From contig NC_091017.1 of the NCBI RefSeq assembly GCF_041296385.1, positions 50,156,214 to 50,220,213 of the forward strand: a DNA stretch of 64,000 nucleotides, in the 5' to 3' direction. Below, one piece after another: positions 25,164 through 38,300 of this stretch. The DNA is from Aphelocoma coerulescens (lineage: Eukaryota; Chordata; Aves; Passeriformes; Corvidae). A program made the translations under genes and the position numbers. The notes beneath the pieces were generated by a model. That model worked only from the letters and a program-made list of their open reading frames with translations. It did no database searches and was not told the DNA's origin. Each line of letters opens with the position of its first letter. Position 1 is the first letter of the stretch.

Positions 25164-28100
25164 CTTAAAAAACTACTAATCATCAGTTTATTTAACTTTA
25201 GCTAACTAAAAGCATCAATAATGATGTGTGTATTAGAAAAGTATAAGGTTACAATTTTTTCAAACCATGAATAAGTTCAGTGGAGTGAATAGGCAGTGGG
25301 GATGATAGGATTAAATACCTTATTTTCAGACCTAAAGCAATTTCTGCAATATACTGTAGTAAGTCCCTTGTGTCATGGCATGTATTTGAGTTTTTACCAA
25401 ATAATTATAGCTTCTGTAAAAATGTTATTCTTTGGAGATATAAAAAACATTTCTATGTAGTGTTGTTATCCATCATTAACGGTAAAAAACGTTCCAGCTT
25501 CTTTCATCAGTTTGCTTTTTGAAGTACTAATTTTCTGTAGGCTCATGATTGAGATCTTTCCAGCCAAGTTTTGAGAAACAGGTTTTAAAATCAGTAATAT
25601 TATGCAATTACATATGCAGAGTTGAAACAAATAATAAAATTTCTCTACACTGCAAACTAATTCCATAAAATCAATTTCCTGAATGATCTGTCATGCAGAA
25701 TGTACAGAAGTGCATACTAGGGTAAAAGAGGTTTCTGAGAATGCACCAATTGCTTCTCTCAGTAGGTTTCCAATTGGCACACTGTACAGCTTTCTTTTAA
25801 AACAGCTGTTTAGAAAGCTGCTTGCTGCTTCAAAAGTTTTAAGTGAAGATATTTTTAAGGCCAGCTCCATGGTTATTTAAAAAAAAAAAAAGAAACAAAC
25901 CATCAAACTGTAACCTAAGAGAGTATAGTGACTTTGTTTAAAGGATGGAGAAATCTGACTGGAGATATTTGGTGGCACCACTACTGTGTGGCATCTGACA
26001 AGAGCAGGTGAATATAGGTTACAGTCAGAAAGGATATATTTTACTTGCTGTCATGGGTGACATCTGTAGTTACAGGTATTTTTCTTTCAAACACGTTTGG
26101 TTTTTTTTGTAAGCTATAAAGAAATAAAATAGAGACAAGAACAGATTCTGAAGTAGAAATAATGGAGACCAGGAAAGGAGAGCATGGATTCCTAACACTA
26201 TTTTTTAAGTGTGGGTGGACATAGAGAAGTATAGAGGAGTTGACTTTTGTGAGTGGTTTCAATTTAGGTGATTCCATAATTTCTTAGAGCAGTTCTTTAG
26301 GGAACAGCTTAGTGGGTGGGAGGAGAACTAGTTTTTGTATTGCTACGATACTCCTCTGTAACATATCTGCTATGTGTGGTCACAGGGAAGATTTTGCCCA
26401 GCTTCAGCGAACTGAGGAGGAAGAAGCCCTAACTGTTTGCAGGCCAGAGGCAGAAAATTATTTTTTCATCCACTGAAGGAAAATGTGGCATTACCTGTCA
26501 ATATTCTTAGCTAAGGCTTCACAGCTTCTCATTTCAATGAAAGCCTAAGCTTATCATCAGTGGGAAGTTTCAGTCAAATGAATGACATGGGTCTTTGCTT
26601 TGATGAAAGTCTGTTTATAAAGACTGCTTTTAGGGAGAAGGAAGATGGACTTAAGGTGGCCAGGGTCCAGCATCAGGTAAATTTTTCCTTAGTGGCTGGG
26701 GAAAAGAAAATGACTGTGAAGCAGGTGACTAGCTGGCACCTACTGGTTGGCCACAAGACTGTGATGTTTATTCCATTGTATGAGGAGAAGGTGGACTGTC
26801 GTCGTTTTAACATTTAAACATTTTGATCTGTGGATTTCATAAGCTACTCACTATTCTAATTATTACATATGTGATTTTTTTAATATGATTATTTGAGAGG
26901 AGGTATAATGCCATGACATATTTAAGGATTTACACTGCTTTTAAATGTAATTCTTTTAGTGAAATGTGCTATATTTTGATTTTTCTATGAATAAAATAAA
27001 CTTTTGTAATTTTGTTTGCTTATATGTAGGGCTCAGATATTTATTAGTCATCTTCCTATTTCTTTGTGTCCTGGCTGGCCAGCAAATGTAAAATTTCTCT
27101 CTCACTCTTCCTCCTCTCCCACTTTAAATGCAGTGACAAAACTATTACTCCAAATCCAAGGCTGTGTAGAACAACCATCTGCCCATCCAAAACAGCTTTA
27201 TTTTTCTATTGATTGCTGACTTCACTCTTTTATAGCACAAAGAATATTTCTATATTTTCTTTTCCAGACTGAAATTGCATTATTTATGTTTTTTTCTGTT
27301 TTTTCAAAAAGTCATGAGTACAAACCTGTGTTGTAATACCGTTGGTAGAACTCATTTAGCCAACCCATTTGCACTTCTGAAATAAAACCCATGTCTTTGC
27401 ATTCATTATTGCTTAATTTTGATACCAAGTATCCCAGAGAGCTAATTTTCATGTAGTTCAGCACAGTTCATTCTAACTTACCACTGCAGCATCACAGATT
27501 AGTGACATTGGACCTCAAAACCAGAGTGAGTAGTATCTGTAATATTCTGCTGGTCTGTAGTGAAGTACAAACAATGTCCTGTGTGATGACTCTTAATAAG
27601 AGCTAGTGTTTGTCCTGAGCTGTTTAAGAATCGACAGTATAGTATGTTAAAAGGGAGAGAAGCTGTAATGCAAAAGGTTATTTCTATATTTCTAATGAAA
27701 ATGGCCACTAAAATTTCCCCACTTCTTAAAGACTTCATTTCTATATTCTGTTGCAGCTCTGTGTAGAGAAGTTAGAGAGTATCTTAGAGTATCAGGCTGT
27801 GCTGCTGCAGCCCCTGTGAGTGAAATTCTTTCTCTAGGCCAGGAGTACAAACCAAGCCAAGGTTAGGTAAACAGCCATTTTGGCTTGGTGCATTTTCAGG
27901 TAGAAAATTTTTAAGTCCTGTCATGACCCTTGTCTGCCCCTAATACCAGCTCCATGTCTTAGCTCTCAAAGTTTTTCGGTTCTGAAGCTCCACAGAAACC
28001 CAAATGCTCTTAGTGCTCTGGGAACAGTGGGGAAGGCAGTGATTTGTGCTGCAAGATGCTCCACTGTGCCAGGTAAATCTGTACTCAGCATGTCTGTTGC

Positions 28101-29861
28101 CAGGGAATGCCTGACATATAGAAACAAGCACTAGTTTGCCATGAATTGGAAAAAAAAACCCCATTAAATATCATTAAATGAAAAATCTAATTTCTTTTGT
28201 CTAAAAAGCATAGTATATATTTAGGAAAGGATAAGTCCCTTGGCATACTCTTAACCAACACTTTTATAGAGGCAATGGATAAATTCAGGAATACTTAAAT
28301 ACACAAACAGTTTTTTAACTAGCAGTTCAGATTTTTATGAGAAATTGATTTAGGAAGGTTGCAAAACAAAACAATATTGCCACCAGGGAGCTGAATTCTT
28401 GTAGTTTATATGTAACAACCAAGCTGTATCAAGGCAGTGTTTTGCCAGATTTTGTATGCTTCTTAAATTTTATTAGAAATTATTTCTGATAGCTATCACA
28501 AAATCCTTAAATAAAATTATATTATTAAATAAATTTTGAAAAGCTGCTAGCATTTGGTTTTGAACAGTTAGCTTGCTTTGGGAATAGCATGGCTGGAACA
28601 CCCTTTGTGTTCTGTATACCTGTGGTCTCCACAGCTATGATTAGGGGACAGCTCATTCAGTTTTATGTTAGAGCAGGTGTTTTGGTGTTTATCCTCAGTT
28701 GCTCAAACTTATGTGTAACAGCGGAAATGGCTCCTAATCACCAGAACTGAGGAAACATAAAAAGAAGCCTAAAACTATGATTTTGATTGAACAGATCCAT
28801 CAAATATTACCTTGAGTTTGCAGTGAGTGGGAGGGTATGTACATTCCTGTATAAGCCTTAGGAATAAGTTTTGTGCAGGCAATGTAATTATGGATATTTA
28901 TATCAAGAGTTGACATTCTGTAAATCCCACTGCTTTTTTACAATAGTTTTTACAATCCAGTCCTTTTATACCATGTCAAATAGAACTATTAAGGAGAAGA
29001 AAACTTCAAAAACCCACCACAAAACACCAGGATTTGCAAATTCAAAGACTAGATTAATGAATTAAACGTTAAGCATGGCACTGCCATAAACGTGTATGAT
29101 TATATTGAAATTGGAATGTGAAAATAGCATAATGATGTTGATCTTAAGGTTGATATTTAATACAGCATTTAAATGAGACAAATCATTTGTATTTTGTATT
29201 TCACATATTTTGTAGCCATTATTACACTTGAAGAATTGAAAATTCTTGTGGCGTTAAGAATTTTAGGCTTCTTTACATTTATCTGAAATCAGTTACAAGG
29301 CCTTTCTTTTCTTCTTTCACCTGCCACATCTCTTTCCATCCTCACCAGTTTTATCAATTCCTTGGGATTTTTTTATTCATCTTCACCATACCTCTTCTAG
29401 TCCAAGGATACTATTTTTGCTTTCTGAAGTTTGTGGACAGATGTAGCCAGCAAATGAAGGTATGTTGGACATTTTAGCAGTTAGTAATAGTAGTAAGATA
29501 AGGTGTTATGTAATTCAAGACATGCTAACAACCCAAATAGGGCAGAATGTTTTTTAGCTAGCTAGCCAGCAGAAGACCATATCACCATTATATCTTTTGT
29601 ACTATTATTTCTGTTAGTAGTGTGGTAATAGCGTTTCTCATGATAAGATAAACCTTATGTTATATATGTATGTTTTGAAAGATTATAATATAGTCGGTCT
29701 GTGGATTTCTTGCATCTAAGACTGAGGACTTGATCACTGGGCAATATCCTTTCCTTACTAACACATAGTGCATGGTGTTTCATTTATAAAATGCAATATT
29801 CCTCACCATCTTTAGTTATTTATCCCTAGCTGCTAAGAAATTGCAAACAATTATTGATGAC

Positions 29862-29878
29862 AAAAAAAAAAAAAAAAA
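29862..29878. repeat. Poly(A) tract, 17 bases
   Basis: An uninterrupted run of 17 A. No retrocopy body is recognised upstream. Confidence 0.95.
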
Positions 29879-31917
29879 CAACAGGTGAAAGAGAGTTCAG
29901 AAAAAAATAAGCTGGAGAATAAAAGTCCTGCAACCCATCGTGTATATTCAGTTCTTAAATTTAGGATCTTGTAACACTAGACTGTAGACTCTGCTTTAGC
30001 TTTAATACTCTCTATGATGTATTTATATATCTTTTGATTAAAATTTAGTTCACCAAAAACTGTTATTTATGTCCAACCTGATCTTTATCTAAGTTATTGT
30101 TGTATTTCTTATCAACTACTAATATTAAAGTGAATATTTTAGTAACTTAATGCCATTACGAGTTTCCATTGTCATAATTGAAAAATATCCAAAGGTTGAG
30201 TAACTAAGAATAATAGAGACAAAAGAAATAGCAGCAAGTTAGCAGCATTTTGCCCGGACATCTTTTGCCACAGATCTTAAAGAACCTGTAGACCTTGTAA
30301 TAAGTTTTATCCAGAGCAATGTTCTCTGCTTCATAAAAGAAGCTTTAATCTTGACTTGTGAGACTTCATGACTGGTATTTTTCACTTTGTATTTTGCTCT
30401 GCAGCCAAAGCTATGTGCTGTATTGATACACATGAATGTACACCTGGATTGAAAGCAAAATCTGTTTTGTTTTTTTATGTTTCTCCTTTCATAGTTCTAC
30501 CAGAAAAGTAAAAGTTTATTCCTAATATTCCTCAAATAACTTTTTCTAGCTTTTTTTCTATGTGTCTGTAAGAACTGAGTCAACCATCCATATTTTATCA
30601 GTTTTCTACTAACTTGTAAAGCTGAATGTTATTGTGGAAACCCAAGAAGTCTGTCTGTGTGTGTTTGATTGTTTATGCGCACATCTCTAGTTTACAATGA
30701 CATGCACATTTGTTTGTATTGAAATAGTTACACATAAATATATATGCATTTTTTGTATTATATATGCATACCCTTCTTTAATACCTTCTCATTTATACTG
30801 CCCGACTCTGTAAAATCATGTTAAAATCATATAGTCCTTTTGATCAATCATATTTTATCTCCTGGCTCTATTAGTAGTTTGTAGTTTGACATGTACATCT
30901 GCCTTTTTTATTAATTGAAAACTTAAAATGTGCATAAGGCAGAATCTTTTTCCTAACATGTACTGAACAAAATAGAGCATAAAATAATGCCAGTGTCTTA
31001 ATCAGAACTCTACATTTTGGTCACATAAACATAACACTATATGTATGTCTTTACCGTATGTTTGTTTGTTTTGTTTTTTCTACTAAGTGTACTTCAGTGT
31101 TTATGAATTATTTCATTAATATGTGTAGCTTATAACTGCCTTTTGCTATTGTTTTCATCTAATGGTGAAAAAAATTTTACTTAATTTCATCAAGTAAAGC
31201 CATCAGTTTCCAGCAAATGCCAAAATCTAGGCATTTCAGATTCAGGTAATCTTGAATCTCTGAATATGTTGATGTTTTTATATAAAAACTGACACAAAAA
31301 AAGACCAAAACAGTTCAATGGCAGATTGAAGCTAGAGTGTTAAATTTCATTTGGTAGGTTATCAATAGCTTGAGTCCAAAAAAATGATAGAAGGATGTAA
31401 AAGACAGCTTTTGCAAAGCAGGATGGCACAGAAAAGGGGATGACAGACAGTTTTACAGGGTTTATAAAGAACATCAAAAGCTGTATTTGTGACTTTTATT
31501 TAAAATTTTCTTAAAGTTTTGCAGAGGATCTTTACTTGCTTATAGTTTTTCAGAATCTAATCTTTTAATGTTTTATTTAAATTCTGGGCTGATACATTTT
31601 TGGTTTTGACTGGGATGTATTGTGTGAACCGAATATATACAGGTAACACCAAGATGGCCATGATCCACAGCTGAAGTGTGAAGAAAAGATTTATCCCATT
31701 ATTTTGCTGGCAAAGCAGGGACACATACACTGCTAAGCTTATGTCATCTTAGCAGGGGCAAAAAGTGCTCAGGCTGTTTCCTGGCTCACATATTGAAAAG
31801 GTCTGGCACGGGCACAGTTCTTCACAAGGCTGTGTTTTATGATCTCCTTGCTTCTTATCTCCCTTCCCCCCTTACTAGGCCTGTGAGGAAGGCTTCTTAG
31901 GTCTTTTACAGCATTCT

Positions 31918-31927
31918 GTCACGTGAC
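31918..31927. promoter_or_regulatory. Candidate E-box palindrome GTCACGTGAC
   Basis: The perfect 10-bp palindrome GTCACGTGAC contains the CACGTG E-box core. It has the flanks preferred by bHLH-zipper factors of the USF and MiT/TFE type (known for those families). Its CpG has survived in otherwise CpG-poor DNA. Whether it is used is unknown. Confidence 0.35.
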
Positions 31928-32309
31928 TTCTCAAGATAGACAGAAACAGTGAATTTTCCCAGACTGAATATTCTTAGCACTCCCCCAGCTGCAAGGTCAT
32001 CTTGAGGGAAAACAATTATAAAAACAACTCTTTCTACTCCCTAGTTTTAACCCTGTCCTCCCCACATGTGTTAACAATAACCAGGAAAATATGCTGTCAA
32101 GAACGTTTTGTTGAACTGGACAGAATATGTTAGCAACCAATTATTTGGTATAAGGTACCTAAATGTAAGTATAATCAATTTGTACTTAAATGAAGAAACC
32201 GGATTCTCTATCATAGTCTGTATAATACAAGCCATTCCTTTATTCCCAAGAACATGTAGTTTTATATGTTAATTTTTTCTTTAAATTCAGGCTGACAATG
32301 TATAATCTA

Positions 32310-32372
32310 GTTATGAATAATCTAGTCTGAAAGACTGGTTCTTTTCCAACCTAAATGATTCTATGACTATAC
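32310..32372 (+). mobile_element. CR1 LINE 3' end fragment
   Basis: A TTTTCCAACCTAAATGATTC stretch followed by TATGAC at about 32344-32366 is the canonical 3' terminus of an avian CR1 element. It is preceded by a diverged part of the 3' UTR. Only about 60 bases can be recognised, as expected for a severely 5'-truncated CR1 copy. Confidence 0.75.
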
Positions 32373-35300
32373 CATGTTACTGAAGCAAAACTACTCAGTA
32401 TTCATTTAAATGTGGGGAAGCTGTTTTATACATCCCAGTATTACTATTTTTTTTTCCTTCAAAATTGTTGGAATGTAGGTAACTACGCATATAACTACAC
32501 TTAAGTGATGCAATACAAGGAAAATTCACTCTTTGGTTGTTCTGGGAAGGAATGGATTACACAAAACCATTAGGAACAATTAGAATTGTCTGTCTGCAGA
32601 TTATTATTGTGAATTTGTCTTGATTTAGGACTGAAAAATATGACAATTTGATTGCTGATTTCTGACAGTCACAAAACCGAGAACCAGAAAAGTGATTGGA
32701 TGAAGTTGTAAATGGTGCAAGCAGAAGAACTTTTAAATATAAATAAAAGTTTGAAAGTAGAAAAATGTGATTGATTTTGAGTCTAGCAAGCAAAATAGTT
32801 AGTTGTGTCATTGTTTTGAAAGCTTTTCAAACAAGGTAGACTAGTCTAATTATGAGAAAAGGCTTCTTTTTTAAGGTGTGGAAAAAAAAATCAGTGGCAC
32901 TGCATACTGTACTTAGTCATTCCAGCTTACATGAGCTAATCTTCAGTCAAAGATAAGCTCATGTCATGGTAAACAATAGCAACAATACATATATATAAGA
33001 AATCTGATCTTCCACAGATTTATTTTTGTCTTGTAGAGGGGCAGTACATAATGAAATGAAGCACTGTGACTTAATGCTCAGAAATCAGTTCATTCTTCAG
33101 AAATGTCTGAGTCTTTAGAGATTACTGCACTCAATTTTCTCTTGATATTCAAAGCCCACAGTGAATAACATACATAAAGAATAATGTTCCTCAGCTCTTA
33201 GCATTGTACTTTTATGGGTGAAAATGCAACTTCTCTACTGTGTCTTTTTGTAGGAAAGCTCTATGGTGGACATAAAAATTACATTCATGCTTCTATTAAA
33301 GCAATGATAAAGCTTAAAATGGAATATGCCTCATGCATGGCATGTACTTGTTTCTCATTCAATATATTTAGGATTTTATAGAGGGTTTTCTTTTGGTTTT
33401 GATGTTTATTTTTTGTTTGGTTTAGTTTGTTTGTTTATTTTTTTAAATTTTGTTTTGGTTTTGTTTTATTTTAAATCTGTTTAGGTGTTTTATTTCACAG
33501 AAGTCTATACAGACAGTAGAGAAAAAGGTGTCCATGTCTCCTGTCTCCTTAATTTCTGTTGCAGAAACCTATTGCCTTTCTACATCTTCACTACTACTTC
33601 ACTACTACCATATTGTCAGACATCCTACTTTCAGACAAGAAAATGCATTTGTCAGATGTGTTCCAAACTGTTAAGGAAAATGTCTGAGACTGAATGGGGG
33701 CTATGTAGAGAGTCAAGTGGAGCCCCCCCCTTGCTTCACTGGAGCTGCCCTGCTGTGAAGGGGCTTCAGTCTCAGTAGTTAAATTTTCAGCTGTTGGGAA
33801 CATGACTCCTGGAGTGGCTTCTGGATGGTCAGACAGGAAAGTTTCCTTAACAAGATGCATTGCTGAGCCTGTTTCTCATCTAGAGTCTGTCGTGCTTCGT
33901 AACTCAATAGATCATAGATAATGAAATATTCTCATTTATTGGCTACTTGAATTCACGCTGATTATGGAATTAGATGTAATGACACAAACCATTGTACAAA
34001 AACGGTCAATAATCTAAAGATAAGGAAAAGTCCACAAACATTTACAAGATAATGTATAGACATACATTATTAGGCTGTGGGATGAACTGTTCCTCATTGC
34101 TTTATTTTGCATTTTCTTGGTATTGTGTACTTCAATAAAAAAAACCCAACCCTGTTAAGAATCTGTATGTCAGATGTCACAGAAATATTCAGAAAAGCAA
34201 AAATACTGTAGAAAAATAGACGTAAGATTGTCCCAGTGATATTCCCCATTAGGAAGAACTGTAGGAAAATTTCTCTTTTGGTTACTAATTGCAAGTAAGA
34301 ATCTTGAGCATATAAAAGTCTTTTGATCTCTGGCTGCTGGGTCACTCTTCTTCAAATTTCAGGTTATGACCACATTTGATCTCTTACAAAGAGCTGTAGA
34401 AGATCACAGTGCCCCTGTATTGTCAATGTCTTTCATACACTTTTATAATTCTTACATTTTAGGCTTCAACAATAGCTTTTTATTTCATCTTTGATCTACA
34501 GGTTAGGTTTTCCTACAACTGAGTGTAAATGAGCAATGGTGATAGGTTCTGTGCTGGTCTCATTTGCTAATACAAAGTTTATTTTTAAAATTTATGAAAT
34601 GCAAGCCTTCTTTATTCAATAAGCATTATTCATAACTTTATCAACTCTGCAGAGTACTTTCTTTGATAATTTTGCATTGAAATTGTAATGTTTTCCAATG
34701 TATGCTGGATGTATAATGTTTGTCACTGTGTGAAGTCTATCTCACATAAAATTTTTGTGCGTGGCTTAGAGTTTTTAAAATGGTCAGATGCTTAAAAGAT
34801 AGTCAGTAGAAGATGCTTCTCTAGCTGGAAGAATAACCATAAAAGATAAGGTGGTGTTTTTCTCCCCTCACCCTCCTTTTCACAAGAACCCTTTATTGTT
34901 GCTAACACTAATGTCTAGAAGAAAGGATTTTTAAATCCTATGCACCGCTTTCAGACACCCATCCTTCCTCTATCACACTCTTCAAGGACAAGGAGTCATG
35001 AATTGTTTAGTATATAATGCCATGTAATGTTTTCCTGTTTTGTCTCCTTTGGAGAAGGAGAATTGGTTCCCAAATCAGTTCTTATTGCACTGCTCTGGCT
35101 TTTGCATGAAGCCTAAAAACCAAACCTTTCAGGTGTTTTCATATTAAGAGGTCATGGATTTTGCTGACAATTACTCCTTCATGGCAAGATGCAGTGATTT
35201 GTTTCTTTTATGTTGAATGTTAAATTTTACTATGGATTACACCCAGAGTTAAATTTAGTCAGTCTCACAGTTTGAAATACATTTTTACCTTCAGCATTCA

Positions 35301-38300
35301 TATTAGCTGAATAACAAGAGTTCAAGAGTCCAGTGTTTCTTCAAGAGATGCTTGGAGTGCTAGGCACTGAAGATAAAGCAACACTGATTATGCTATTGAA
35401 ACTGTGAAGCTTTCTACTGGGGTATACCAAATTGAACATAACATCAAAACAGTTATATAACTAAATTTTTGACATAAAAAAAGTTTGCATAGGAAGAAGA
35501 GAGATTTATCCTTAGAGACAGATTTTTATTTGTAATATTTTGGGGTACTTTCTTGGCTTTATGTAGAATTTAGTCAAGATTAATGTAATTTTAATGTAAT
35601 AAAATATGATGCTGAAATATTTTGGTTTGGATTTAGGTGCTATTGTGTTAGGAAGTACTTACACTATATTGTGACAGATTATTGTTGCATAATGTTTTAG
35701 ATATGTAGCTCATCCTGAGATATTTTCTCTTCCTAAATATGGGAAATTTTAATGTCTCTGTTTCAACTTGTTTTACGAAATGTGAAATGAACATGAAAGT
35801 ATAATATTTATCTTTGCGGGAAAGTAAGGGATTTTTTGCATGATGCTTGTATAAAGAACCTTAAATTCAATACAAATTACTTCATTAAAATAGTTGCTAT
35901 TAGTTTCCCCTCAGTGAAAATAAACTTCTAGAGAACAGAGGAACCCCGTTTAGTACTGTTTCCTCTCAGGCTTGTATTCATGATTTAATCAGGGAAATAA
36001 AAGTTATAACAATAATAGATCTCAAATGTATGCTTTAGATCTGATATGTATGGGTCCAGACATCTGAAAATAACCACATTTAAGCTGACTTTTATTTCTT
36101 TTTCCTAAACCCATTTGAGGAACAATTCACATGGAATAACAATAGCAGATTTCATATTTAGGAAAAATGCACTTTCAATTTAGTTTATAATGATGCTTTA
36201 CGAAAAGCTCATGTTATTAAACAAGTCAGTTTGATTTCTTTTCTGACTGCAGTTTTCAATTAAGAATAAAGTGTTCTATTCATATCTTAAAGGAGAGGGA
36301 GGTAAGGGAAGATTTTTACATTAGCAAATAATAAATGCAAGTAAACACTTACAAGAAAACAGTGTATTATATTGTATGCAAGTTATTTTCTAGATTGAAA
36401 TAAACATAGCTACCTTGATTAAAGATGCACTTGAAATGCTGCCTGTTACAAAAATTTTCGAGTTCTGTTTTTCTTAAATAGTTTGAAAGTGTGTGCATGA
36501 TAACAAAGCAATAAACATTTTGACTTACACTAGTCAGTAAAAAGATTGTATCTTCTATACAGAAGAAACTGTCTGAACACTTTATTATTTTTCAGATAGC
36601 TGTTTTCTTGCTTTTGAATGTTTTGGTCTATTGATAGGTCATGAAATAAAAATTCATTCTAATATTAAAAAGTTAAGTTGCATTGCATCCGTTATAGTAT
36701 CTGTATCATAGTATTTGCCCCTTTTCTGAATCTCTCCTGTGCCTTCACAGACAGGTAGAAAGATTGTAATGTGGGAAAGTAAGAGAGGGACCTCTGTTCA
36801 GAGTCCCTGGATGTGTGTATATCTCAGTATAAAGGAAATCTGTATGAATTCTAAGTGTGAATTTAATGACTGTAGAAAGAAAGTTGCATTGAAAGTACTC
36901 TCACCTCCAAACTGTAGAGTTTGTTGGAGTTTTCTTTTTTGGTTGGTTTTGGTTTTGTTTGTGTTCTTTTGGTTTTTCTCCTGGATCAGGCTTATTGTAG
37001 AGGCTAAAGGATTAAATTTTAATTCCTGGCTGGAGTCTAGGAACAAAAATAGAGACAGAACATCATGGGAAGAAAGACCTAAAGAAGCAATCTTCAAATG
37101 TGATGTATTGTCTTCTCACTTACAATCATTTAAATATTAACAATTAAATTTCATTAAAAAGCTGAGTATGAAAGCATGAGTAAATCCTTAGTTGAATTGA
37201 AAGGTATATTCTCCTACTCCGTCAGAAGGCTGAAATGGATGGATTATTTTTGCAGAATTTCTGCTTTAAAAATCACTTTTTGTTTTAATCAGCACTTCTC
37301 CCTGACAAGCTATTCACTGTGACCAGTGTCAGCTGAGAGCTTGGCACTTTTTACTTTCTCTCCTATCGTGCCAAGCTGTCCAAACAACTATGATCTGTAG
37401 ATGTAAGACTTACACTGTTTGTAAGTTTCCATTTTAAAACCTAACCAGTAAACTGTGAATACTCCCACAAAAGTTCTTAAAACTGAGAACTGAAATACTC
37501 ACTCAGAAATGCACTGTGTTGAATCAGGAGTAGTAGGATTCCTCAGAATAAGAATGGAAGAAAAAAAATTGCACATAATTTGTAAGATAGCCTCTGAAAA
37601 ATACTGTTAATCTATCCTGCTTAGCAGAAAATTGATTAAAATTCCATAATATGTGATCTTACCTGTTTCTGTAAATTGCTCTTGTAAAATATCTTCTATT
37701 TGCTTCCTATGAAGGCATGTTTCATGGACTTGCATCAGGCAGAGGCACCCTGCCTGTCTATCCAAACATCACAATATTCTACTCAAACCTCTTTCACAAC
37801 ATGCAGTGATCTATTGTTCGTTTTATGGCTTTCAGCTCCTGGGAGGAGTAGGTTAGAGTTCATCACAGAGGGATGTTCTGTGAAAGTGGTAACATTGATT
37901 TAGATAATTGCAATTTATTGCTTTTAAGGCTACTGTTCAGACTTTTATGCACTTTGCTAGATCAGAAACAACTAGTGACAAAAGCTGTAACTTTTCCTCT
38001 GATTGCAGTGCACGAGAGCTGTTCCTCTTCAGTTTTTGTAGAGAAGTCTTGTCATCTTCCAGATATGCTTTGCTAGGACAGTAGGTAAAACTTGAAAGGA
38101 TTCATTACACAGGGTAGAATCTTGTTATCTTTATTATAGTTCTGTTTAAATGATGCATGGTAATTAAAGAGAAGGAATGATAAATTAATAAGACTAGATA
38201 TCATTTGCAAAAAAATATTATATGGAAATGGGACTTCCTGTTCAACAAAACATGGAAATTGTTGTTTGAACATGTCTGTGAGCTTGTTTCAATCCTAAAC

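Larger units (their letters stand above)
24131..32309. other. AT-rich non-coding DNA
   Basis: No element family or exon is recognised. It contains a palindrome cluster at 25052-25163, a 17-base A tract at 29862-29878 and a slightly less AT-rich section at about 31650-32090 with a perfect E-box palindrome. Open frames (for example 26560-26817 plus) carry no recognisable domain. Confidence 0.55.

Noticed and set aside
36739..37140. 133-codon frame with an apparent membrane segment
   Set aside because: The hydrophobic run is encoded by a T/G-rich low-complexity stretch at about 36930-36980. The opposite strand is also open.
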